Of a stretch of 64,000 bases of DNA, positions 28,582 to 35,706 are shown piece after piece. The notes under the pieces are model-generated. The model was not told the origin of the DNA. It made no database searches and saw only the letters and a list, made by a program, of their open reading frames with translations. How positions within the stretch are numbered: the first letter of the stretch is position 1; the number at the start of each line of letters is the position of its first letter. The DNA comes from Chryseobacterium sp. S0630. GTDB lineage: Bacteria > Bacteroidota > Bacteroidia > Flavobacteriales > Weeksellaceae. The DNA lies in NCBI RefSeq assembly GCF_024158915.1, contig NZ_JAMZGF010000001.1, forward strand, positions 145,078 through 209,077, read 5' to 3'. The translations under genes and the position numbers were made by a program.

Positions 28582-29031
28582 TTATTTTTTACAAGCTAAT
28601 ACTTTACATATATCATTTTCTTTTTCAATAAATTGGATTAATCCTCCAATTTCTTCTTCAGTGTATAAAGGAAGGTTATTGTCGGCCCGATATTTTATAA
28701 TATTTTGAATAAAAACATTTATGATTTTTTTATCTGTTTCAGAAATATGCTTATTGTTAAACCCTTTTATACCTAGGAGATTTACATCGGTGTATTCCTG
28801 CTTTCTTGAAAATAAAGATGGTATTTTCAGATGAATCTTCATAAAAGTTTCAGTGTCTGTAATTAATATTAATAGAGGCCTTGAATAACTATAGCTAGAA
28901 TTTATGTAAGTATATGTGGAATATTCCTTTTCATCCAATTTCTTTACATAATCAGTAGTTTCACATTTTATATTTTGTGAAAAACAATGTATAAATACTA
29001 CATTGAAAAATAAAATAAATAGATTTTTCAT
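28582..29031 (-). CDS. Exported protein of unknown function, candidate amidase immunity
   Basis: A 149-residue protein with a signal peptide (MKNLFILFFNVVFIHCFSQ) and no recognised domain; it ends with two Cys (DICKVLACKK). It starts 16 bp after the stop of the Tae4-like amidase frame. Known Tae4 effectors are paired with small periplasmic Tai4 inhibitors encoded just downstream, so the size, export signal and position fit an immunity protein. I do not see a Tai4 sequence signature, so this is inference. Confidence 0.55.
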   Translation of the reverse strand: MKNLFILFFNVVFIHCFSQNIKCETTDYVKKLDEKEYSTYTYINSSYSYSRPLLILITDTETFMKIHLKIPSLFSRKQEYTDVNLLGIKGFNNKHISETDKKIINVFIQNIIKYRADNNLPLYTEEEIGGLIQFIEKENDICKVLACKK

Positions 29032-29047
29032 ATCTGTAATTATGATT

Positions 29048-30712
29048 TTAATTTAATTCCCAAATATCAATATATTCTATATCTCCATCAAAAAAATGAC
29101 AGTTATTTACGCAAGTTCCACTTGATTGCAAACAATCTGCATGTCCAGAAGCCCATAAGCTATTTTTCGGAGAAACCATTGAAAAGATACCTTTGATCCC
29201 AGATACTAAGCCGGGTAAATTCTGGCCATTTATACCTCCTTGAGCTTTTGTGAAATGACGGTGTTTAGAATTTGCAGGTGATATCCCAAATGTTTTTCTC
29301 ATCCATATATTTAAAGCCTTGGCTGCAAGAAAATAATTCTTACCATCTTTTCCTTTCATAGTACCTGCTACAGATGGAATAATTATACCAGAATAATTTA
29401 GTGCTCTTGAGACTCTTAATGCACAAGCATTTTGGTAATATTTACTAATATTTGCATTTGTAGAAAGATGCCTTTGATTAATTTCACCTCCCACTAATTC
29501 ATAGACTTCATCAGCTGTCATTCCAGAACCATTTGGATGATGAGGAAATGCATTATAGTAATTCTGCCAACTTGGAAGGTTTTGAACTGGAAATGTCAGA
29601 TTTGGATTGTCCCAATATGAAGAATCATAGTCTTCTCCATCTTTTCCTTCTGAAGTACCCATAAACCAATTTTGAAATTGAGGCCAAGTGGTATTAGGGT
29701 TTTCTATAAAGAAATTAATAGCCCAATTACTAAATTGTAAATTATTATTATTTGTGTAATGATCAAGTAAAGGCAAGGCAATATTCAAATTGTTCTTTAA
29801 CCAATCCTGTTGGCTTAATGTAAAGCTTTTGATAAAATCACTAAGTCTATAATAAATAACATCAGGATTTTGTGTATTGGGATGTGTGTAAAAGAAATCA
29901 ATAATAGCGCTTACCAAATCGTTGGCCAGATAATCATTGTAAAAACAGCTTATAACCCCTTGTTGAAGATTGTAAGATAGAGATGAAAACTTTTGATAAG
30001 TTTCTGCACTTACATTATTTTTAATGGCATTTTTTACATCTTCCATTGTAATAGGATTACTTGATCCACCTCCATAATTAATGTCGAATTCTTCCGATGC
30101 AGATTGGTCACAACTGTTTACCCAATATGAAACAGCCATAGAATGATGGCATCCTGCACAACATGCCCCGCCATTTTTTGAACAATCAGGGCCATGCCCT
30201 GCAGAGCATTGAAACCAGTCTATATTTCCAAATTGATATGAAGAGTTGCATCCTTTTGATGCTTTATTATCCTGTCACTTATATAATGATGTTTTTTTCC
30301 AGCCATATAATTTGTTAGGATTGGGAGTGTGTTCTACCTTTATGATAAAATACTTCCATTCTCCTAATTTTGTTCTGTAATATAACATATTATAAACTAT
30401 GTGTTTATTCGTCTCATTTTTTTTCTTCAAAAGCAGTGAGAATTTTGTAATATTGGCTTCTTCTGTTCTTTTTAAAATATAGGAGGTATCAATATCAAAT
30501 TCATTCAATGAACTATTCTTCCCATTTTTTGAATTGAGTAGATCATCTTCATTGTTTTGTGTGATTTTGAGAAATTCTCTAAAAGTAATTTTGTTGTTTT
30601 GGCTGTGAAAAGCAGATGCTTCATCTGTTTTTTCTTCATTAGCAAGTTCTGTTCTGCAGTTAAATAGCAGAAATACAGATGCTAAAAGCATAAGTAGATT
30701 AAATTTTTTCAT
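29048..30712 (-). pseudogene. Lipoprotein with Tae4-like amidase domain, split by an in-frame TGA
   Basis: The 145-codon frame from ATG 30712 and the 363-codon frame ending at 29048 are in the same phase and are separated only by TGA at 30275-30277 (codon 146). The 45 codons after the TGA stay open and encode a Cys-rich stretch (WFQCSAGHGPDC, ACCAGCHHS), so the ancestral gene was probably one 554-codon lipoprotein (signal to FLLFNC). The C-terminus matches Tae4 peptidoglycan amidases: CALRVSRALNYSGIIIP with catalytic Cys at codon 430 and WASGHADC with His at codon 524. A point nonsense mutation, readthrough or sequencing error could explain the stop. The second part could still start at ATG 30139 but would lack an export signal. 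Confidence 0.72.
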
Positions 30713-30747
30713 CTTGTGTTTAAATAAATATTTTTACAAGTATAGAA

Positions 30748-30803
30748 TTTTTCCGTTGATCAATAATACACTTTTTCGGAAAAATTATTACTTTTACGAA
30801 AAA
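30748..30803. promoter_or_regulatory. Possible operator repeats of the XRE regulator
   Basis: Three related sites occur in 56 bp between the divergent XRE gene and amidase frame: TTTTTCCG (30748), the perfect odd palindrome TTTTTCGGAAAAA (30772) and TTTTACGAAAAA (30792). A TACTTTTA -7-like element overlaps the last. They could be autoregulatory sites; binding is not shown. Confidence 0.35.
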
Positions 30804-30816
30804 TTAGTTTACTATT

Positions 30817-31182
30817 ATGGAAAAGATTATCAAAAAGATAGCAGAAATCCGTTCCAGGAAAGGCTTTTCTTATGAGAATATGGCTCATGATCTTGACTTG
30901 AGCACTTCAGCTTACAGAAAAATAGAAACGGGAGAAACTAAACTTACAGTGGAAAGATTGGTTGACATTTCTAAGATTCTTGAAACACCCCTCAATGATT
31001 TTTTAGAGACCGAATCCCAAAAAAATTTTAACCAAGAAAATAAGGATAATGCTCATGGGTTTCAAGGATTCAATGATAATATTTTTAATGATTATTCAGA
31101 GGTTTCCAAAAAGCTTATTGCTAGTTACGAACAACAAATTAAAGAGTTGAAAGCAGAAATTGAACAACTGAAAAGCAAATAA
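30817..31182 (+). CDS. XRE-family helix-turn-helix regulator
   Basis: A 121-residue DNA-binding protein with an N-terminal HTH_3 domain (IAEIRSRKGFSYENMAHDL, then STSAYRKIETGETKLTVERL) over residues 5-65 and a C-terminal coiled-coil segment (SYEQQIKELKAEIEQLKSK). It has no metabolic sensor domain. coaX starts at the next base after its stop (TAAATG), so they are co-transcribed. On the other side it faces the amidase cassette, with repeated TTTTTCGG-like sites between, so it may control that cassette or itself. Confidence 0.85.
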   Translation: MEKIIKKIAEIRSRKGFSYENMAHDLDLSTSAYRKIETGETKLTVERLVDISKILETPLNDFLETESQKNFNQENKDNAHGFQGFNDNIFNDYSEVSKKLIASYEQQIKELKAEIEQLKSK

Positions 31183-31941
31183 ATGAATTCAATCGTAATA
31201 AATGTAGGAAACAGCAATATCAGATTTGGTCTTTTCAATGGGGATAATTGTGATATTTCATGGGTAATCAATACAAAGCCTTACAGAACGGCAGATGAAC
31301 TTTATGTACAGATGCTGATGCTATATCAGACCTATAAAATTGATCCAAAAGAGATTGATAAGGTGATTATAGGATCCGTAGTACCTCAGCTTACCAAAGT
31401 AATGAGCTCAGGAATCAAAAAAATTCACGGAACGACTCCTGTAATTGTTGATAGGTCAACGCCTTCCGGAGTACAGGCAAAATCCAAGCAGATGGGAACC
31501 GATATCTATGCAAACCTGGTAGCTGCACACAATTTGTACCCGAATAGAAAGAAGATTGTCATAGATTTCGGAACAGCACTTACTGCAAGCTGTGTGGCAG
31601 AAACAGGGGAGACCTTAGGGGTAATTATCGCTCCAGGAATTGTGACTTCTCTGAATTCACTGATCAACCAGACGGCGCAGCTTCCGGATATCGAACTGAA
31701 GAAACCAAAATCTGTTTTGGGACTGGATACGGTAACCTGTATGCAGAGTGGTATGGTATATGGCTTTCTCGGCATGGTAGAAGGTTTTGTAACCCGTATC
31801 AATGAGGAAGTGAACGACGATTGTTTTGTAGTAGCAACAGGAGGTGTTTCCCATGTCTACAAACCTCTGACAGATAAGATACATGTGATGGACAGGCTTC
31901 ACACTTTGAAAGGTCTTTATTTCCTGGGGAAAGATTTATAA
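31183..31941 (+). CDS. coaX: Type III pantothenate kinase
   Basis: The product (252 residues) phosphorylates pantothenate in the first step of coenzyme A synthesis. It belongs to the ASKHA fold with the phosphate loop INVGNSNIRFGLF, the family block GTDIYANLVAAHNLYP with Asp of the active site, IDFGTALTASCV and APGIVTSLNSLINQTAQLP. Length is normal for CoaX. It begins directly after the XRE regulator's stop codon. Confidence 0.94.
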   Translation: MNSIVINVGNSNIRFGLFNGDNCDISWVINTKPYRTADELYVQMLMLYQTYKIDPKEIDKVIIGSVVPQLTKVMSSGIKKIHGTTPVIVDRSTPSGVQAKSKQMGTDIYANLVAAHNLYPNRKKIVIDFGTALTASCVAETGETLGVIIAPGIVTSLNSLINQTAQLPDIELKKPKSVLGLDTVTCMQSGMVYGFLGMVEGFVTRINEEVNDDCFVVATGGVSHVYKPLTDKIHVMDRLHTLKGLYFLGKDL

Positions 31942-32000
31942 ATTAAAGAGTAGAGCGAATCTAATATCTTACTCCTTACCTCAACCTTAATTTTAATATA

Positions 32001-32531
32001 ATGAATAAGTTTCCTATAATAGAAACAGAAAGACTTATTCTTTCACAGCTGGAAGAAAGAGATGTCCCTTTTATTGTTGGATATCTTCAGCATAGAATTT
32101 TTTCTGATCTTACCTCCAATATTCCTTATCCGTATGTGGAAAATGATGCCAGATCTTGGTTGAAAATGTCAAAAGAGGCTTTTGATACCAATACCGGATA
32201 TACTTTTGCAATCCGGAATAAGGAAGGTCAAATCATAGGAGCTATCGGGCTGCATGACAGGGATGATGATAAAGCTGAACTTGGGTATTGGATAGGAATT
32301 CCTTATTGGAATAAAGGATACGTTACTGAAGCTGCAAAAGCAATTGTAGATTTTGGTCTTAATGAAATGAAGTTTAACAAAATTTTTGCTACTCATTTCT
32401 TTCACAACCCAGCTTCAGGAAGAATAATGGAAAAAATAGGAATGGAACAGGAAGCTGTGTTAAAGCAGGAAATGAAGAAAGACGGAGAATATTTTGATAT
32501 TGTGAGGTATTGTATTTTGAAAACGGATTAG
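32001..32531 (+). CDS. GNAT-family N-acetyltransferase (RimJ/RimL-like)
   Basis: The product (176 residues) has the Acetyltransf_3 layout of RimJ/RimL-type enzymes: ETERLILSQLEERDV at the start, the beta-4 strand GAIGLHDRDDDKAELGYWIG, the acetyl-CoA loop region PYWNKGYVTEAAKAIVDFG and the C-terminal ATHFFHNPASGRIMEKIGM. The acceptor, whether ribosomal protein N-terminus or small molecule, cannot be told. It is followed by a bidirectional terminator. Confidence 0.86.
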   Translation: MNKFPIIETERLILSQLEERDVPFIVGYLQHRIFSDLTSNIPYPYVENDARSWLKMSKEAFDTNTGYTFAIRNKEGQIIGAIGLHDRDDDKAELGYWIGIPYWNKGYVTEAAKAIVDFGLNEMKFNKIFATHFFHNPASGRIMEKIGMEQEAVLKQEMKKDGEYFDIVRYCILKTD

Positions 32532-32555
32532 AAAAAATAGTAACATTTATAAAAA

Positions 32556-32588
32556 CAAAAGCCAGAGAAAATTATCCTCTGGCTTTTT
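32556..32588. terminator. Bidirectional terminator between the acetyltransferase gene and tadA
   Basis: A GCCAGAG/CTCTGGC stem has T-rich sequence on both outer sides; it sits between converging genes. Confidence 0.8.
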
Positions 32589-32639
32589 ATATATTATTAT
32601 TTCAGCCCAAATACACTTGATTTTTTGGATGGGTCAGGA

Positions 32640-33071
32640 TTATCTTTTACTTTTAAAAAAGTCCTTAACGATAGAAGAGCATTCGGCTTCCATTATTCCT
32701 GTGACAATTTCTGTTTTAGGATGTAGAGAAAGATGTTTATTGATAAAACCTCTTTGCTCATCCCGTGCTCCAATCACTACTTTTGAGATTTGAGACCATG
32801 AAAGTGCACCTGAGCACATCACACAAGGTTCCATCGTTACATAAAGTGTACAGTCTTTTAAGTATTTTCCTCCAAGGAAATTAGCTGCTGAGGTGATGGC
32901 CTGCATTTCTGCATGGGCGGTCACATCATTTAATGTTTCAGTGAGGTTGTGGGCTCTTGCAATAATTCTGTTGTTGGAAACTACAACACACCCGATAGGA
33001 ACCTCATCTTTTTCTAAAGCGGTTTCTGCTTCCTGCAGCGCCATTTTCATGTAATATTCGTCGGTAAACAT
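32640..33071 (-). CDS. tadA: tRNA-specific adenosine deaminase / nucleoside deaminase
   Basis: The product (143 residues) has the zinc deaminase signature HAEMQAI (catalytic Glu) and PCVMCSGAL, preceded by EVPIGCVVV. This is the pattern of TadA, which converts the wobble adenosine of tRNA-Arg to inosine. The length fits TadA; the guanine deaminase family is the main alternative. Two secreted paralogous genes lie just upstream on the same strand with a 5-bp gap. Confidence 0.88.
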   Translation of the reverse strand: MFTDEYYMKMALQEAETALEKDEVPIGCVVVSNNRIIARAHNLTETLNDVTAHAEMQAITSAANFLGGKYLKDCTLYVTMEPCVMCSGALSWSQISKVVIGARDEQRGFINKHLSLHPKTEIVTGIMEAECSSIVKDFFKSKR

Positions 33072-33076
33072 TTTGT

Positions 33077-33676
33077 TTATTCAAAGTTTAATGTGAAAGG
33101 AACTCTCAAACGGGCTCTTTGAGGAATTCCATCTTTTGTAGCAGGCTGCCATTTCTTTTTAGTAAGTAAAACAGCGATCTCAGCATGTCTGTTAAACGTT
33201 GGATTTTCACCAAAACCTTTTGCAGTAAGGATACTTCCGTCTTTTTCTATAATGAATATCACAATACTCTGAAGAGTCCCTTTTTCTTGAGTAACTTCTG
33301 ATCCTGCATTGAAATTATTGGCAATTTCTTTTTTGAAAGCATCTATGCCATCGGGATATTCAGGCATAACAAACCTTTCATCTTTGGGTGCTGTTAAATT
33401 ACTGTCAGAAATGTGATAAACAGACTGAATTTTTTCCAGTTCTTTCTCATATTCCAGATTTCTTTTAAGTTTCAGAGCACTTATCTCGCTGTTTTTTTTT
33501 AAGCCTATTTTGGTACGTTTTCTTAAAGAAGCTTTTGTAAGCGCGTCTGCATAACTATTTTCTATATTCTGAATCTGAATATCGTATTTTGCCTTAATAA
33601 TTCTGAGGCTTTCTGTCTGCTGTGAAAAATAAAAATTAAGTGCAAAAAACAGAAATAAGCTGAAATGCTTTTTCAT
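33077..33676 (-). CDS. Exported TonB-C-like protein, paralog 2
   Basis: A 199-residue exported protein (signal KHFSLFLFFALNFYFSQQ), a basic helical middle (residues about 25-80) and a C-terminal domain of about 90 residues that begins PEYPDGIDAFKKEIANNF and contains IVFIIEKDGSI and NRHAEIAVLL, the layout of TonB C-terminal domains. It has no N-terminal membrane anchor typical of TonB, so it is a periplasmic relative rather than a classical energy transducer. Its ATG overlaps the stop of the upstream paralog (TAATG). Confidence 0.72.
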   Translation of the reverse strand: MKKHFSLFLFFALNFYFSQQTESLRIIKAKYDIQIQNIENSYADALTKASLRKRTKIGLKKNSEISALKLKRNLEYEKELEKIQSVYHISDSNLTAPKDERFVMPEYPDGIDAFKKEIANNFNAGSEVTQEKGTLQSIVIFIIEKDGSILTAKGFGENPTFNRHAEIAVLLTKKKWQPATKDGIPQRARLRVPFTLNFE

Positions 33677-34293
33677 TATTCGGTTATCGTTAAAGTTAAA
33701 GGAAGTCTGAAATGATAAATGGTAGGGTCGCCTTTCAGTATTGCAGGAGAAAACTTTTCTGCCAGAGAATATAATGCAATTTCTGCCTGTCTGTTGAAGG
33801 TGAAATTATTTCCTTGTGCATGAACATTGCTGACAGTTCCATCTTTCTCAACAATAAAAGCAACATCGGTTTTTATCATTTTTTCTTCAGAATAGACCCC
33901 GTCAACATACAAAAGATTGGCAACTTCCTGTCTCAAAGAATTAATTCCACCGGGATAATCTGCAATTTTTTCTGCCTCTGAAAATTTTTCAGATGAGGTA
34001 AATCTGGGATTTTTGATGGTCTGCAGATCTTCAAGGTTTCTGACTTTTAATAAAGCTCCAATCAGAGCATTATTTTCAATGCTGTCCATTTTTTTCATAA
34101 AAAAAAGAAAATCGCCTTTTATAGCAGCTTTTTTAACTGTATTGGATTCTGCATCAAATTTCTTTTTGAACTCTTTATTCAGCATATTTCTGTGCTGGTT
34201 ATAGTAGCTCTTCACAAGTCTGAACTCTTCTTTCTGCTGTGCAAGAAAAAAGCAAGAGATAAAGCAGCTGATGCCAATGAATAAAGTTTTCAA
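33676..34293 (-). CDS. Exported TonB-C-like protein, paralog 1
   Basis: A 205-residue exported protein with the same plan as its downstream neighbour: signal (KTLFIGISCFISCFFLAQQ), helical basic middle, then a TonB-C-like domain with ADYPGGINSLRQEVANLL, VAFIVEKDGTV and NRQAEIALYSL. The pair arose by tandem duplication. The start must be TTG at 34293: the next Met is at about residue 37, which would remove the signal peptide, and no in-frame ATG lies upstream. A TATATTTA element lies about 20 bp upstream of it. Confidence 0.7.
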   Translation of the reverse strand: MKTLFIGISCFISCFFLAQQKEEFRLVKSYYNQHRNMLNKEFKKKFDAESNTVKKAAIKGDFLFFMKKMDSIENNALIGALLKVRNLEDLQTIKNPRFTSSEKFSEAEKIADYPGGINSLRQEVANLLYVDGVYSEEKMIKTDVAFIVEKDGTVSNVHAQGNNFTFNRQAEIALYSLAEKFSPAILKGDPTIYHFRLPLTLTITE

Positions 34294-34346
34294 TAAGGGT
34301 TTATTTATGTAAATATAACAAAAAATATGAAATACTTTCTTTATGA

Positions 34347-35267
34347 TCAGCTTTCCAGATAACGGTTTAAAGATTCCTGCAAATGATTGCGGATGTCATC
34401 AACTAAACCTTTCGGTTCCAGAACAGTTACTTCTTTTCCGAATGAAAGAATTTCCTGCATGAAATCATAAGTAGGGTGGAGGAAGAACTCAAAATAGATT
34501 TCTTCCGGCGTTTCTTTGGTTTCTTTCTGAGATTGATGAAGAGGGAAACTTCTGATATATTCTCCCTGATGGCGGCTGCATTTCAATACAATGTTCTGTG
34601 GTTTCTGTTCCGCAAGGTTCATCACTCCGAATGCATTTTTGAAATGCTCTCTGAAGTTGTATTTGTACTTCTCCCTGAACTGATTTTTGGCTACATCCAG
34701 ATAGTTGATTCTGTCTAACCCAAATGATTTTAAAACTTTATCTTTTGTATCAATGGCAATAAGATACCATCGGTCTTTAGATTCTTTTAAAGCTAAAGGA
34801 TGAACTTTTCTTGAGGTCATCAGCTTGTTCTTATAATTGTAGTGTTCAAAACTTACAACTCTTTTATTTCTGATAGCGAAGAACAGATCATAAAAATGTT
34901 CTACACCAGTGGGTTTTCGACTTTCAAAAAAGATAAAATCTGAAAAATCCGGGTGGGTATTCATGGCGTTACTTACCTGAAAGGATTCGAGTAGTTTTTG
35001 GTTGTATTCATCCACTTCCATAATGGGACGACTCTCAATATAATATCGGTTGTCACCCTTTTTTTTGTTGTGAATAGAGAGGTTAAAAAGATCGGAAATC
35101 TCCCGGATATCCCTCTGCAGGGTACGGATAGAGTAGCTCTTGATTCCTGCATCCTGGAATTCAAAAGAGTTTAAAAGATAGTCCTCCAGCTGAGAATACG
35201 TAGCCGGAGAACTTTCTAGTCTTTTAATAATTAAGGCATATCTTGTCAGATAAAAATCTTTCTTCAT
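34347..35267 (-). CDS. WYL-domain transcriptional regulator
   Basis: The product (306 residues from ATG 35267, MKKDFYLTRY) has an N-terminal winged helix (residues about 1-70, with SIRTLQRDIREISDLF), a WYL domain (about 130-200, HPLALKESKDRWYLIAID) and a WCX-like end. WYL regulators such as CapW, BrxR and DriD respond to DNA damage or ssDNA in defence and damage responses. Promoter module A (35322-35355) lies in front of it, the same module that precedes the toxin operon and lytic genes, so autoregulation and control of that set are likely. An upstream TTG at 35291 and an 8-codon frame at 35304 are not favoured. Confidence 0.88.
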   Translation of the reverse strand: MKKDFYLTRYALIIKRLESSPATYSQLEDYLLNSFEFQDAGIKSYSIRTLQRDIREISDLFNLSIHNKKKGDNRYYIESRPIMEVDEYNQKLLESFQVSNAMNTHPDFSDFIFFESRKPTGVEHFYDLFFAIRNKRVVSFEHYNYKNKLMTSRKVHPLALKESKDRWYLIAIDTKDKVLKSFGLDRINYLDVAKNQFREKYKYNFREHFKNAFGVMNLAEQKPQNIVLKCSRHQGEYIRSFPLHQSQKETKETPEEIYFEFFLHPTYDFMQEILSFGKEVTVLEPKGLVDDIRNHLQESLNRYLES

Positions 35268-35321
35268 TTCTCTATTTTTAGGGTGCAGCAACGCTGCGTT
35301 TCATGGTAAAGTTTTATAAGA

Positions 35322-35355
35322 CAAATATATGCGGTTAATGCGACAAAACGTGTCG
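35322..35355 (-). promoter_or_regulatory. Shared WYL-locus promoter module A (WYL gene)
   Basis: On the plus strand the core reads CGACA-AAACG-TGTCG at 35341-35355. Eleven bases further along the direction of transcription is the minus-strand -7 element TATATTTG (35322-35329). A T/A-rich stretch adjoins the core on the far side. Confidence 0.75.
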
Positions 35356-35384
35356 TGTTTTATTTTTTATCTATTATATTCTTA

Positions 35385-35675
35385 TTAGAAAGATGCCGTC
35401 AAATTACCATTTTCATCCCATTTTTTATAAGTCCCATCGTATTCTACGTTGTTATGGGCTTTGTATTCTGTATATTTTTTGCCGTTTTTATGGTAAGATC
35501 TAAACCATCCTTCCTGATATCCGTCTTTATATTCCTCTTCGCAAAAAAGCTCGCCAGTGTCATAGTATCGTAAAACAATACCTGTAAAAGGGCTGCCATT
35601 GTGATAATATATAGGAACTCCTCCGCCATCTAAACGGTTACATGTTAACTCGCTTTCTTTTATTTTTAATGCCAT
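35385..35675 (-). CDS. MORN-repeat / YwqK-like protein, candidate toxin immunity
   Basis: A 96-residue protein with three to four MORN-type repeats (GSPFTGIVLRYYDTGELF, YQEGWFRSYHKNGKKY, YDGTYKKWDENGNL), like the YwqK family annotated as toxin-antitoxin antitoxins. It follows the toxin-like 858-residue gene by 31 bp on the same strand, the normal place for a cognate immunity protein in polymorphic toxin loci. In Bacillus YwqK partners the deaminase toxin YwqJ, which fits the deaminase tail of the neighbour. Pairing is inferred. Confidence 0.75.
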   Translation of the reverse strand: MALKIKESELTCNRLDGGGVPIYYHNGSPFTGIVLRYYDTGELFCEEEYKDGYQEGWFRSYHKNGKKYTEYKAHNNVEYDGTYKKWDENGNLTASF

Positions 35676-35706
35676 GATTCTTCGATTAATGTATTAAACA
35701 AATTTA

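Noticed and set aside
35281..35304. Short ATG frame (8 codons) and a TTG extension before the WYL gene
   Set aside because: Too short or extending past the family N-terminus; ATG 35267 gives the normal start.
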